Position numbers and translations under genes: made by a program. A stretch of 64,000 nt of DNA, taken from positions 10,224 to 74,223 of the forward strand of contig NZ_AOLG01000058.1 of NCBI RefSeq assembly GCF_000336815.1, read 5' to 3'. This DNA comes from Haloferax prahovense DSM 18310. GTDB lineage: Archaea; Halobacteriota; Halobacteria; Halobacteriales; Haloferacaceae. Shown here piece by piece: positions 25,614 to 34,373 of this stretch; position 1 is the stretch's first letter; every line of letters begins with the position of its first letter. Below the pieces are notes generated by a model, which saw only the letters and a program-made list of their open reading frames with translations, ran no database searches and was not told the DNA's origin.

Positions 25614-26633
25614 ATGAGTATCGAGGTTCGACGGGCGACTGGAGACGACGTCCACGGCTGGGACGCGTTCGTCGAACAGTCCCCGCACGGCAACGCGTTC
25701 CATCAGTACGACGCGCTTGAGATTCAGGCGGCCCACGCCGGCGCGGAGTTGATACCGCTCGTCGGACGCAAAGGTGAGGAAGTCGTCGGACTGTTTCCGA
25801 TGTTCCGCATCGACAAAGGACCCATCGCGACGGTGTTCTCGCCGCCGCCGGAACTGCGAGTCGCGTATCTCGGACCGGTCCTGTTGAACATGGATCACAT
25901 GAAACAGCGAAAGCGCGAGGGCCGGCACCACGAGTTCATCGACGACTGCCTCGAATGGGTCCGCGACGAAGTTCGACCGCGCTACACCCATATCCGCCTC
26001 GACGGCCGGTACGACGACCTCAGGGCCTTCTCGTGGAACGACTACGCGATAACGCCGCAGTACACCTACCACGTCGACCTCTCGCCCGGCGCCGACGACG
26101 TGTTCATGAGTTTCAGCAGCGATGCCCGGTCGAACATCCGGAACGCGCCCGACGACGCGTACACCATCGAGGAGGGCGGTCCCGAGGAAATCGAACAAAT
26201 CGTCGAACAGGTCGCCTCGCGCTACGAGGCACAGGGCATCTCGTACCGGTCGACCTCGTCGTTCGTCAAGGACCTCTACACCACCCTCCCCGAGGGACAG
26301 ATTCGACCCTACGTTCTTCGGACCGACGGCGAGTTCGTCGGCGGCATCCTCGCCGTCGACTACAAGCAGACGGTGTCGCGGTGGCAGGGCGGCGTCCGTG
26401 CCGACGTGGACTCCGAACTCGCCGTCAACGACCTGCTCGACTGGCGCATCATGCGCGACGCGATGGACCGCGGGCGGACGACCTACGACCTCGTCGGCGC
26501 GAACAACCGCCGCATCAACCGGTACAAGGCGAAGTTCAACCCCGAACTCCACCCCTTCTACAGCCTCGAACGGAACGCGGCGGGGATGAAGACGCTCGCG
26601 CACCTCTACAAGACGATTCGCGAGGGCGTGTGA
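25614..26633 (+). CDS. FemAB/GNAT-like acyltransferase
   Basis: A 339-residue protein with two acyltransferase-like halves: N-terminal VHGWDAFVEQSPHGNAFHQY and LVGRKGEEVVGLFPMF, then a second half with YRSTSSFVKDLYTTLP, RTDGEFVGGILAVDYKQTV and WRIMRDAMDRGRTTYDLVGAN. The order fits FemAB-type GNAT transferases, which attach aminoacyl or acyl groups to surface polymers. Haloarchaeal relatives often sit among surface-polysaccharide genes; here the neighbours are unrelated housekeeping genes, so the substrate is unknown. It is preceded by an AT-rich stretch (AACGGGTTCATAACAAAG) containing the probable promoter. Confidence 0.85.
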   Translation: MSIEVRRATGDDVHGWDAFVEQSPHGNAFHQYDALEIQAAHAGAELIPLVGRKGEEVVGLFPMFRIDKGPIATVFSPPPELRVAYLGPVLLNMDHMKQRKREGRHHEFIDDCLEWVRDEVRPRYTHIRLDGRYDDLRAFSWNDYAITPQYTYHVDLSPGADDVFMSFSSDARSNIRNAPDDAYTIEEGGPEEIEQIVEQVASRYEAQGISYRSTSSFVKDLYTTLPEGQIRPYVLRTDGEFVGGILAVDYKQTVSRWQGGVRADVDSELAVNDLLDWRIMRDAMDRGRTTYDLVGANNRRINRYKAKFNPELHPFYSLERNAAGMKTLAHLYKTIREGV

Positions 26634-26651
26634 TACTTCGCAGATTGGCCG

Positions 26652-27662
26652 TTAGAGCCCCGCGTAGGGGTCGGGCTTCGCCTCGGTCAGGCGGTCGACC
26701 TGCTCGTCCGTGAGGTCGATAGTCGCGGCTTCGAGGTTCTCGGTCAGCTGTTCCACCGTGCGCGCGCCGACGATGGGGGCCGTGACGCCGTCGCGGTGCA
26801 TGAGCCACGCGAGCGCCGTCTGGGCGGGCGTCGCGTCGACTTCCTCGGCGACCGCGTCGAGTTCGTCGTGCACGTCGAAGTTCTCCGCCGTCAGATACGA
26901 CTCCTCGAACCGGCTGGACTCCGCGGCGCGGGACTCGCCGGTGAGGCCGTCCTCGCGGGTGTACTTCCCGGTGAGGAAGCCCTGTCCGAGCGGGCTCCAC
27001 GGACAGACCGCGATGCCGTACGAGCGGGTCATCTCGAGGTAGTCTCCCTCGATTTCGCGGTCGACGAGGTTGTACCGCGGCTGGGCGACGGTGAACGGCT
27101 CCCAGCCCTCGGCGCGGGCGATTTCGTTCGCCTTCGCCACCTTCCACGCGTTCGGTCGGAGGGTCGACGCGCCGAGGTAGTGGACCTTTCCGTCCTCGAC
27201 GAGGCCGTTGAGGGTCTTCATCATCTCGCGGGTGGGCGTCTCGTCGTCCCAGCGGTGGATGTAGAGCACGTCCACGTAGTCGGTGTCGAGGCGGTCGAGC
27301 AGGGCGTCGATGCGGTGGCGGATGTTCTTCCGGTTCGTCCCGCGGCTGTTCGGGTCGCCGTCGCGAATCTGCCAGTAAATCTTGGACGCGATGGTGAACC
27401 GTTCTCGGTCTCGGTCTTCGAGCCAGTCGCCGATCCAGCGCTCGCTCGCGCCGCCGCCGTAGATGTCCGCGGTGTCGATGAAGCGTCCGCCGGCCGCCTC
27501 GTAGGCGTCGAGCAGTTCGTGCGCGCGCTCCTCGTCGATCTCGACGTTGCCCTGTTCGGTCTCCTTGCCGAACCGCCACGTCCCGAACTGGAGTTCGCTC
27601 GTCTGGAGGCCCGTCTCGCCGAACGGCACGAAGTCCAGGTCGATGTCTTCGGGTGTCGTCAT
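26652..27662 (-). CDS. Aldo/keto reductase
   Basis: A 336-residue (beta/alpha)8 NADPH-dependent oxidoreductase of the YajO/Gfo-like AKR branch. The catalytic residues are visible: Asp and Tyr in FIDTADIYGGGASE, Lys in TIASKIYWQI, and His in DVLYIHRWDDETP. The cofactor site IVGARTVEQLTENLEAATIDL is near the C terminus. Substrate is unknown. The gene converges on the FemAB-like gene (18 bp between stops). Confidence 0.93.
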   Translation of the reverse strand: MTTPEDIDLDFVPFGETGLQTSELQFGTWRFGKETEQGNVEIDEERAHELLDAYEAAGGRFIDTADIYGGGASERWIGDWLEDRDRERFTIASKIYWQIRDGDPNSRGTNRKNIRHRIDALLDRLDTDYVDVLYIHRWDDETPTREMMKTLNGLVEDGKVHYLGASTLRPNAWKVAKANEIARAEGWEPFTVAQPRYNLVDREIEGDYLEMTRSYGIAVCPWSPLGQGFLTGKYTREDGLTGESRAAESSRFEESYLTAENFDVHDELDAVAEEVDATPAQTALAWLMHRDGVTAPIVGARTVEQLTENLEAATIDLTDEQVDRLTEAKPDPYAGL

Positions 27663-27743
27663 GCTCGCACAGATACGCCGAATCGACGCAAAAACGTTGG
27701 GTAGCCGGAAGGCGATTGGGGTGAGTCGCCGCTGTCTCCGCTC

Positions 27744-28481
27744 TCAGGCGTTCGCGCGAATCAGCGACTCCAGTTCGTCGCGCACCTCACCCGCGTCGGT
27801 GGTCCGGACCGTCGTCTGGACCGTCCGCTCGTCCAAGTCGCTAAGCTCGCTCAGCACGCCGCCGCGACGGTCGACTTCGATGTGCAGTTCGAGCGCGTCT
27901 TCGCCCGGTCGCGGCACGACTTCGAGTTCGTCCAACTCGCCGGCGAACGGCCCCGACGTGGGTCGGAACTCGAACTCCTGGACGAAGCGCCTGCTCGCGG
28001 TGAACACGTCGTGGGGGTCGGCCTCGCACTCGGCGCTGTGCAGCGAGAAGCCGAGGTCGTCGAGCGCGTCGAAGACGGCCTGAAGCCGCGGCGTCGGCTG
28101 GACGTTCAGGTAGTCTTTGTCTTCGGGGTCGACGGCCAACTCGATGTCGAGTTCGGTTTCGACCCACACGTCGACGTTCCCGAGGGTGACGGGCGTTCCG
28201 CGAGGGATGTCGAGCGAGACCGCTCGCGTCTCCCGCTCGTCCGGTTGGATAGTGAGGCTTTCCGCGAGGGTGTACTGCGCGATATCCACCTCTCGGTAGC
28301 CCTCTTCGGTCCGGTAGCGGGTCTCCAGTTCGAACCGAATCTTCCCGATTTCCTGTTCTGTCGAACCCCCTTCGATGCGCACTTCTGCATCGACCGTCTC
28401 GCCGGCGCGGACGGTGTCGGAGGGGAGGACGGTATCGACGGTCGCGTTGCCGATTCCGATTCGTGCGAGGACCTTCTTCAT
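27744..28481 (-). CDS. Spo0M-family (SpoOM) arrestin-like protein
   Basis: A 245-residue soluble protein of the Spo0M family: MKKVLARIGIGNATVDTVLP at the start, VRAGETVDAEVRIEGGSTEQEI, SLDIPRGTPVTLGNVDVWVETELDIE and a C-terminal all-beta part. The fold is two arrestin-like beta sandwiches. In Bacillus it affects sporulation and cell structure; in archaea its role is unknown. ATG 28481 matches the conserved family N terminus, although the frame is open further upstream. Confidence 0.92.
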   Translation of the reverse strand: MKKVLARIGIGNATVDTVLPSDTVRAGETVDAEVRIEGGSTEQEIGKIRFELETRYRTEEGYREVDIAQYTLAESLTIQPDERETRAVSLDIPRGTPVTLGNVDVWVETELDIELAVDPEDKDYLNVQPTPRLQAVFDALDDLGFSLHSAECEADPHDVFTASRRFVQEFEFRPTSGPFAGELDELEVVPRPGEDALELHIEVDRRGGVLSELSDLDERTVQTTVRTTDAGEVRDELESLIRANA

Positions 28482-28799
28482 GATGCACACCGACCGTCTC
28501 GTTCGCGGTGTAAGTATCTCGTGGCTCGCTACTTTCCGAGCGACAGTTGATCTCCTGTGCGACCGATTCGTTGATGCACACGCGTCGAGCCTCCAGAGGA
28601 TATGGACTTGTCTCCCGACCGGGACTTGTTGACCCGCCTCAAAAAATATAAGAATTATGAATTTTGTGACGGATGAGAAATTCAAAATTGTATAATAGCC
28701 ACCGAACCAGTTCCCTCAGGTGATTTTGATAGTGTCCAGATATGACAGATAAATATCTATTTACCCACCGACATTGTCTATCACCCGAGGTGTTCAGAA
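28482..28799. other. AT-rich intergenic region
   Basis: This 318-bp stretch has no credible gene. It is AT-rich at 28640-28770 and contains an inverted repeat AATTTTG/CAAAATT (28660-28689) just upstream of a probable promoter for the exported protein at 28800 (ATAAATATCTATTT at about 28750). Confidence 0.4.
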
Positions 28800-29363
28800 G
28801 TGACAACAAAACCCCGAACTCGACGAGCCGTCCTTCGGAACGCGGCGGGACTTGTGGGTCTCGTCGCGTTCGCCGGCGTCGGCACCGCGAGTTCGACCGC
28901 GAAAAGCCAGTTCGACGACGAAGACGGCAACGGTATCCCTGACGAGGGGGAGGTCGTTACCGGCGCGTACAAGTCGGTCTTGGCGTACGAGGGCGAGTAC
29001 GGTTCGGGAGCGTATCCGCAGGAAGACTGGTACTGGGACCTCGGCGACGGTCGGGTCAGCGGGACGGTCGACAGCATCGACGAGCTTGACCAGGACCGTC
29101 TCACCGTCTGTGAGTACAAAGTCCAGTACCGGGGAACGTACGCGAACGACCCGTTCTTGGACACTGGCTGGGTCAGAAACCAGATCAACTGCCGCGGCTA
29201 CGACGACAACGGGAACTACAACTACAACATCGTCCACGAGACGGACCCGCGGTACACGGGCGACCGCCCGCCGGCGTTCGGCGGCGACTGGGAGTACCAG
29301 ACGTACGTCGTCTCCGGCGTCGGTAATCAGGTCACCCGGCCGACGTCACCACCGGGACAATAA
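28800..29363 (+). CDS. Tat-exported hypothetical protein
   Basis: A 187-residue protein starting with GTG. The N terminus is a classic twin-arginine signal: TRRAVLRNAAGLVGLVAFAG, followed by GTAS, probably cleaved near residue 32. The mature part is acidic and Gly/Tyr/Trp-rich (GSGAYPQEDWYWDLGDG, NRGYDDNGNYNYN) with two cysteines that could pair (VCEYKVQY and INCRGYDDNG), so it is folded in the cytoplasm and exported to the surface. Function is unknown. It follows the AT-rich gap and faces the small HTH-like gene. Confidence 0.85.
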   Translation: MTTKPRTRRAVLRNAAGLVGLVAFAGVGTASSTAKSQFDDEDGNGIPDEGEVVTGAYKSVLAYEGEYGSGAYPQEDWYWDLGDGRVSGTVDSIDELDQDRLTVCEYKVQYRGTYANDPFLDTGWVRNQINCRGYDDNGNYNYNIVHETDPRYTGDRPPAFGGDWEYQTYVVSGVGNQVTRPTSPPGQ

Positions 29364-29399
29364 GTCGCCGTCATCGCGATGAGTTCGTCTCGCGTCGGC

Positions 29400-29405
29400 T
29401 TTTTT
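29400..29405 (+). terminator. T-tract after the Tat-exported gene
   Basis: Six T residues 37 bp downstream of the stop codon, between convergent genes. Confidence 0.35.
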
Positions 29406-29451
29406 GTCGACGGTCCGCACTCGCGCGCCTCACAGCCCAGCGCGACACGCC

Positions 29452-29667
29452 TCACGTCACGTACACGTCGCCTTCGACTTCGTAGAGGTAGCCCTTGTTC
29501 AGGAGCTCGTCGACGGTTTCGGGGTCTTCGCCCGCCGAGCGCACCCGGCGGCGCGCGTCCGCCACGGGCATCCCCGAGTCGCGGTCGGCGACGAGAGGCC
29601 GAAGGTGTTCGAACGCTCGCGTCGCGCGAGGAGAAAGCGGCGTGTGTCCGCCCTGTTTCGATGTCAT
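29452..29667 (-). CDS. 71-residue winged-helix-like protein
   Basis: Starts MTSKQGGHTPLSPRATRAFE and continues with LVADRDSGMPVADARRRVRS and a C-terminal LLNKGYLYEVEGDVYVT. The helix-helix-beta-hairpin pattern is that of a small winged helix (PVADARRRV as the recognition helix, YLYEVEGDVYVT as the wing). It could bind DNA or be a protein-interaction module. Family unknown to me. The upstream in-frame extension to 29889 is Arg-rich and is not counted. Confidence 0.65.
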   Translation of the reverse strand: MTSKQGGHTPLSPRATRAFEHLRPLVADRDSGMPVADARRRVRSAGEDPETVDELLNKGYLYEVEGDVYVT

Positions 29668-30052
29668 CGAGTCCTCTATTCGCGACCACGGAACGCTCCG
29701 TAAAGAAGGTGGGTGCCGATTCGGTCTCTCGCGGGGTGGCCGGGTTCCGTCGCGCTTCGCTCTCCGTTTTCGACTCCGTCGGCGAGCCCCGCCCGAGGCA
29801 ACCCATTGGCCTCGTTCTCCATATCGACAGTGCTGCCGAAAACGGTGTATCGGTCGACCTTCTCGCCGCGAAGGAGGTTCACCGTGCACACTGCGAAACG
29901 GTAGTTCTCGGTAGAACCGAGCCAGAGTGTATCCTCACCGCTGTCCGAACCGGTGACCCCGAGTGGACGAGAATCACCTCCGACGGTGGGCGATGACACG
30001 CTACCGGCTGAACCATGATGGCTGTTAACATCGTGGAGCACGATATCTGCGT
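29668..30052. other. Gene-poor stretch
   Basis: In 385 bp no frame is convincing. On the minus strand a frame contains plausible protein-like sequence around 29760-29960 (LWLGSTENYRFAVCTVNLLR, DRYTVFGSTVDME) but has no clean start and runs into Arg-rich sequence; it may be a gene remnant. Confidence 0.3.
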
Positions 30053-30292
30053 ATGTCTCGTCACGTGGCTTCCTTCGACATCGACTCAAAGACCGATTCG
30101 TACGCCGCTCGACGCATCTTGGAGCGAGTCTACGATACGATTCGAGAGGAGTCGTCGAGCGGCCGAGATGACTCGACCGGCACAAGCGAACTCCTCGAAT
30201 CGTTCAAAACGCTCCGAGACGCAGCGAAACGTCCAACGGCAGGCAAGCTAACGATTACCTACGAACAATACGACGACGGATTCGAGAACTGA
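30053..30292 (+). CDS. Small hypothetical protein (79 residues)
   Basis: MSRHVASFDIDSKTDSYAAR, a helical middle (ILERVYDTIREESSSGRDD, ELLESFKTLRDAAKRP) and a C-terminal strand KLTITYEQYDDGFEN. The composition is acidic and typical of haloarchaeal cytoplasmic proteins. It may be a small regulator or part of a toxin-antitoxin-like pair, but no partner is visible. Start chosen as first ATG with this pattern. Confidence 0.65.
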   Translation: MSRHVASFDIDSKTDSYAARRILERVYDTIREESSSGRDDSTGTSELLESFKTLRDAAKRPTAGKLTITYEQYDDGFEN

Positions 30293-30330
30293 GCTCGCGG
30301 AACATCCGTCGCCGGAAGAGACGCGCAACC

Positions 30331-30957
30331 TCAGTGTCCCGCCCGCCAGCGTCCCCCAAGTTCTTCACGTTCGCGATCAGTATATTCTCCACTCCGAAAG
30401 ACGGTCACACGTCCGTTCTCTTCGCTCAGCGTTACACTGGCAAGAACTTCTTCTCGGAGAGATACTTCTAACGCACTGAGATGTTTGGTTCCCATCCAAG
30501 CGGCAGAGGCGATGGGTGTCTCTTCGACCGCTTCAGTAGTATTTGGAGTCCGAACGCGAACCATCTGTTCTTGGATTGTCTTATCTGCGGCAATAACGAC
30601 TGCTCCATCGCAGCTGAATGCCACGTTGCGGGCTGCGTCGATGAACTCATTGGATGTGATGCCGACTGACCGGCACTGTTTGACGGGCCACGTGTTGTCT
30701 CCCAGTGGATCGGTGTATCTTCCGAAATCTATGTCCGCGACGACAATAAAATAGAGACTCGGTCCGGTCACGTATGGTTCGTCCCACCGGCTGAAAGAGA
30801 GGCTCAAACTCTCCGCGACATATCTGAGGATGTCGATAGTCTCTGGAATTGTGGCGTACTCCGCTTGACTGTCGTTAGCTTCTACGATAGCTCTCTCACC
30901 GACATACTCGATGTACGGGGAGACGCTGTTTGAATGCTCTGCCCGTGATAGAGACGC
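30331..30957 (-). CDS. DisA_N (diadenylate cyclase)-like protein, 5' end unresolved, possibly broken
   Basis: The frame 30331-30957 encodes about 208 residues resembling the nucleotide-binding domain of diadenylate cyclases: SPYIEYVGERAIVEAND, LSFSRWDEPYVTGPSLYFIV, CDGAVVIAADKT (the DGA motif) and GTKHLSALEVSLREEVLASV, then TLSEENGRVTVFRSGEY. Active enzymes make c-di-AMP from ATP. Here the RHR triad position reads KHL, so activity is doubtful. The frame has no ATG or GTG before a TTG at 30807 and is closed by a TAG at 30958-30960, while protein-like sequence continues upstream of that TTG. A frameshift in the start region is likely; an ATG at 30968 is in another frame. Confidence 0.6.
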   Translation of the reverse strand, partial: ASLSRAEHSNSVSPYIEYVGERAIVEANDSQAEYATIPETIDILRYVAESLSLSFSRWDEPYVTGPSLYFIVVADIDFGRYTDPLGDNTWPVKQCRSVGITSNEFIDAARNVAFSCDGAVVIAADKTIQEQMVRVRTPNTTEAVEETPIASAAWMGTKHLSALEVSLREEVLASVTLSEENGRVTVFRSGEYTDREREELGGRWRAGH

Positions 30958-31038
30958 CTAAGGGACATCACCGCTGACGTACCTACCATCCGTAGACGCT
31001 GTACAAACACTCATTCGGCTTGCACCCCTTCTAGAAGC

Positions 31039-31467
31039 ATGGCCGAATTTCCAGACGAACGACAACTCGTACTACGGGCGCGTTCCCGGTTGGACCAGTG
31101 GACGAGAAGTGCCAGGATGGAGGCGTACACTGAACTGTTCGAAGGTGACGACCCCATCCTCTCCCTCGAGGAAGTGCAACTGCTCGATGCGCTCGACTCC
31201 GAACTGGAACGAGAGGGAGGCGATGGTGTCTGGGGAACCGATCAGTACGGAATTCACACGGCGGGAACCTCGAGTTCGGACTCCTCACTCGGCGTCGTCT
31301 GTGTGTACCACCCACAGATCACCAAAGACTCCGTCCTTCGCGGGGCAGACGACCTCGACGACGAGGCCGAAGAGCGACTCAACGCGGCACTCTGGCGGTA
31401 CAGTGAACGGGTTGCGACGCTCATCGAAGAGGCACTCGGTGAGTTCACCCGTCAAACACAGAGCTGA
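31039..31467 (+). CDS. Hypothetical acidic protein (142 residues)
   Basis: MAEFPDERQLVLRARSRLDQ at the start, then ARMEAYTELFEGDDPILSL, EEVQLLDALDSELEREGGDG, and a C-terminal amphipathic helix EERLNAALWRYSERVATLIE. The protein is mainly helical with a short beta insert (SLGVVCVYHPQI). I do not recognise the family. It lies in a run of small unknown genes whose DNA is a little lower in GC than the flanks. Confidence 0.75.
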   Translation: MAEFPDERQLVLRARSRLDQWTRSARMEAYTELFEGDDPILSLEEVQLLDALDSELEREGGDGVWGTDQYGIHTAGTSSSDSSLGVVCVYHPQITKDSVLRGADDLDDEAEERLNAALWRYSERVATLIEEALGEFTRQTQS

Positions 31468-31509
31468 GGTTCGTCTCGCCACTTTTACTACACTGTCTCC
31501 GGTGTGCGA

Positions 31510-31743
31510 CTACCGTCTGGTTCGCCCGTGTTCCGGTTCGAGATTTAAAAATACGTCTTCCTCAGCCCCGCACTCTGGACAGGCGTGCATGAAGTGGAGA
31601 CCGTCCTCGTCGCGCTTTTCGATCCGCCACTCCGACTGAGCGCGGGCTTCGTTCCCGCATACTGGACAGCGTTTGGGATGGTCTTGGAGATATGTGCTCA
31701 TGAACTCGATGAACGATTTCGTCCCATGGCGGTATGACCGCAT
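31510..31743 (-). CDS. Two-CxxC zinc finger protein (HVO_0649-like)
   Basis: A 77-residue protein with KRCPVCGNEARAQSEWRIEK and HACPECGAEEDVFLNLE: two CPxCG knuckles about 28 residues apart, forming one zinc ribbon. It fits the haloarchaeal HVO_0649-type small zinc finger group. The ATG at 31743 lies about 30 bp after a TATA-like GATAACTAATAG. Small CPxCG proteins of this kind affect growth, motility and biofilm in Haloferax; the role of this one is unknown. Confidence 0.8.
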   Translation of the reverse strand: MRSYRHGTKSFIEFMSTYLQDHPKRCPVCGNEARAQSEWRIEKRDEDGLHFMHACPECGAEEDVFLNLEPEHGRTRR

Positions 31744-32138
31744 ATCCGCATGTATACTGCGGCCACGCTATTAGTTATCACTCACCTGATTGGCCGTTTG
31801 CACGCGGGAGAGTGGGCGATAACCGTTGCTGAACTCCTCGAACTGGATTCGATATCGACTCCTCCGAAGCACCGAATCACCCGCCGAGAGTCGTGATCTA
31901 GACGTGTCTCGGTGAATCTCTGTTTCGGAGTGCGGATAGTGTGTCCGCACTGTGCGAACGGACGACAGGGTAAACCGTCTCCCCGGCGTATCTCAAGTGG
32001 TAGCCGTACGGCCGAACCGGTGACGACGCGTGTCGATGCAGTCCGTGTCTGCCAGACGGATATGGGCCACTCGGTGGAACACACAGCAAGCCGACTCACT
32101 TTCCGCTCGCTGCGTCCGGTACACCAAAGCCGCCAATT
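31744..32138. other. Gene-poor stretch
   Basis: 395 bp with no convincing gene on either strand. The left end holds the promoter of the zinc finger gene. Frames in the middle are Arg/Ser-rich shadows. Confidence 0.35.
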
Positions 32139-32747
32139 ATGACTGAACACACAAAGAAAACGATAGAAACGCGAACGATCGACGGCGTCGAAGCACTGGT
32201 CAACGTAGATTCGGAAGAGATCTTCATCGATCTCCCCGCGTCGAATCCACGGTACATCCGCGTTCAGAAAGGCGGCCGTATCCAAGAAGGCGACGTCGGT
32301 ACTCAGTCAACTGCTGAGATGGCTGGGCCGCTACTCACGCACTGGGTCGTCGAATCGATAACCGAAGAAACCGTAATAGGGAGAGATACCGAGACCAACG
32401 AGACACGGGAATGGGACCGCGAACAGCTCATTCAGCGCCTTGGGACCGGTGGACTCAGCGCAGAGCTGGCGACGTTCGGACGGGTAAGCGTCACCGAACT
32501 CGAAGAGTGGCGCGAGAGGCACACCTCCGAAGGTTCTGAAGAGGCTAAGCCGTACGTGGTTGTTACTGCGTACGGCAACAATGGGGAAAAGTTCACACAA
32601 CTGTACGCGGCGACCGAGGCTGGCAACTGGGATTCACTAGAAGTAGTACAGCAAGATTCACACGTCCAGGCGCTCAGCGACGAGCTACGGACACGCTTCG
32701 ACGACGCCGTCCGCGAGGCGCTCGAAGTCGAACAACGGTATCAATAG
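32139..32747 (+). CDS. Hypothetical acidic protein (202 residues)
   Basis: MTEHTKKTIETRTIDGVEAL, a beta-rich front half (LVNVDSEEIFIDLPASNPRY, WVVESITEETVIGRDTETNE), a helical middle (REWDREQLIQRLGTGGL) and a C-terminal part PYVVVTAYGNNGEKFTQLYA followed by a helix (VQALSDELRTRFDDAVREAL). No signal or membrane segment. No recognised domain. Base use is close to that of the neighbouring small genes and lower in GC than the betaine island. Confidence 0.75.
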   Translation: MTEHTKKTIETRTIDGVEALVNVDSEEIFIDLPASNPRYIRVQKGGRIQEGDVGTQSTAEMAGPLLTHWVVESITEETVIGRDTETNETREWDREQLIQRLGTGGLSAELATFGRVSVTELEEWRERHTSEGSEEAKPYVVVTAYGNNGEKFTQLYAATEAGNWDSLEVVQQDSHVQALSDELRTRFDDAVREALEVEQRYQ

Positions 32748-32852
32748 ATTCGCCCTTAGTGCAATCTGCCCCTCACGGATTATCGGTCAACCGACCATAC
32801 TGGTTGTCCGTCGATCGACGCCGACCAGCCCTCTCGTGGGAAGGTGAGTTCG

Positions 32853-34061
32853 TCACCCGCTGAGCCACCAGCCGTAGAGGTGCTCTTGAGACTCAGCGTC
32901 GGATTGCTTCTTCGACTGACCGTACGTCTTCCCCTTGAGGAGTTGGCGTTCGACCGCGTTCGCGGCGAGTCGGAGCGCGTGGGTGGCACCGTAGCCTTCG
33001 CCATCGGCCGTGAAGTAGCCGCGGTCAGTCACCAGTCGAATCCGTGCCAACACGAGTGGTACACCCCGGCTCTGTTCTTTGTGTTCCTGTAGTTCGATAC
33101 TGGCCTTGATGACGCTCATCTCGCCGTACTTCGAGGTGACGCTCTCGATCAACGCGGAGACGTCGTCGTAGTCCATCCCCTCTAGCAAGTCGAGTCCGAA
33201 CACTTGCACGGCGTTCCGGTCGTCGCGTTCCCAGGTGAGCGCCTCAATGACGTCCGTCTTCGTGATGATACCGACTGGGTCGCCCGTTTGGTCGGCCGTG
33301 ACGACGAGCGACGAGACCTCGTGTTCGAACATCGTTTCGACGACCTCGTCGAGGGGGGCGCTTCGGCGGACCGTCACAACTGCATCGGACATCAGATTCC
33401 TGACCGGAAGGTCGAGCATCCGGTCTGAGTCGCCCTCACGAGCACCGAATCCGCCGTGTCTTCCCCCAGAGCCTCCGCGGCCACCGAAACTCCCCGGTGA
33501 TCCCCCTTGGCTCTTGCTGCCGCCTCGCGTCGTGAATTCGATAACGTCGTACAGACTTACCATCCCCACAAGGTCGTCCCCGTCGATAACAGGGAGGTGG
33601 GCGATACCGGATTCCCGAAGCACGTTAAGGGCTTTTCCGATCGTCGTCTCGGGGGCCGTGCTGACGAGCTTCGGCGAATACGCGTCTTCGACGGTCGCGG
33701 CATCGAGAAACGGACGCACAGCTTTGAGGACAGCATCTGCGGTCACCACACCGAAGATACGCTCTTCATCGAGTACGGGAAGCGTTTTAGCCTCGCTCCC
33801 GATCATGAGTCGCGCGACCTCCCGAACGTCCTCGGTGCGTTCGACGGTCGGGACGTGCTGGGCCTGTGAGCCGACCTTTGCGGAGGGCTGGTTGGACGAG
33901 GAAGCCAACTGTCGGCGGCTGACGACACCACGATACTCGTCACCGTCAGTCACCACGACGGCATCGAGTTCTTGATTCTCGAATGCGCCGGCGACCTTCG
34001 ACAGCGGCGTCCCGATATCGAACTCGGTGAACTTCGTGGAGAGAATTTCGGAGATATCCAT
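32853..34061 (-). CDS. Four-CBS-domain protein with C-terminal HPF-like domain
   Basis: A 402-residue protein. CBS units lie at about residues 5-55, 65-120, 125-178 and 215-275 (LDAVVVTDGDEYRGVVSRRQ; AKTLPVLDEERIFGVVTADA; GIAHLPVIDGDDLVGMVSLY; EVSSLVVTADQTGDPVGIIT). A Gly-rich linker (GGSPGSFGGRGGSGGRHGG) separates the third and fourth. Residues 285-380 resemble hibernation promoting factor (S30AE): SKYGEMSVIKASIELQEH, VLARIRLVTDRGYFTADGEG and ANAVERQLLKGKTYGQSKK. CBS pairs bind adenine nucleotides; an HPF tail would bind the ribosome. It may be an energy-sensing ribosome hibernation factor. The HPF assignment is by pattern. Confidence 0.8.
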   Translation of the reverse strand: MDISEILSTKFTEFDIGTPLSKVAGAFENQELDAVVVTDGDEYRGVVSRRQLASSSNQPSAKVGSQAQHVPTVERTEDVREVARLMIGSEAKTLPVLDEERIFGVVTADAVLKAVRPFLDAATVEDAYSPKLVSTAPETTIGKALNVLRESGIAHLPVIDGDDLVGMVSLYDVIEFTTRGGSKSQGGSPGSFGGRGGSGGRHGGFGAREGDSDRMLDLPVRNLMSDAVVTVRRSAPLDEVVETMFEHEVSSLVVTADQTGDPVGIITKTDVIEALTWERDDRNAVQVFGLDLLEGMDYDDVSALIESVTSKYGEMSVIKASIELQEHKEQSRGVPLVLARIRLVTDRGYFTADGEGYGATHALRLAANAVERQLLKGKTYGQSKKQSDAESQEHLYGWWLSG

Positions 34062-34373
34062 GAGTAACTCTCTAGTGAGAGGGGCGCTGGACGGTTATGC
34101 CTGTCCCACACTTGGGGGTCGGAGGTGTTCGAAGGGCGGCGTTAGGTCGACGGAGAACGCCAGCAGTCCAACGAGAAGGCTACACCCGACGGCGACGACC
34201 CCCGTCGCTAGCACACTCACGTCGCCACGCGAGGCAGCTGAGTGCGTTCAACCGCCGAATCCGGCCGAGTGATGTCCACGACCCGGTCCGTGTGAACGCT
34301 CCTCCTTCACGAATCGTCGGTGCGCCACCCGCGCGGCAGTACGCTCATCCCTACTCACCACGAAGTGTTCCTC
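34062..34373. other. Divergent intergenic region
   Basis: 312 bp between the CBS/HPF gene and the universal stress protein; no gene is supported. Overlapping frames are shadows. It should hold both promoters; no clear TATA is obvious to me. Confidence 0.3.

Noticed and set aside
29676-30185. Minus-strand reading frame with protein-like patches
   Set aside because: No clean start, an Arg-rich front part and no recognisable domain; recorded only as a possible remnant.
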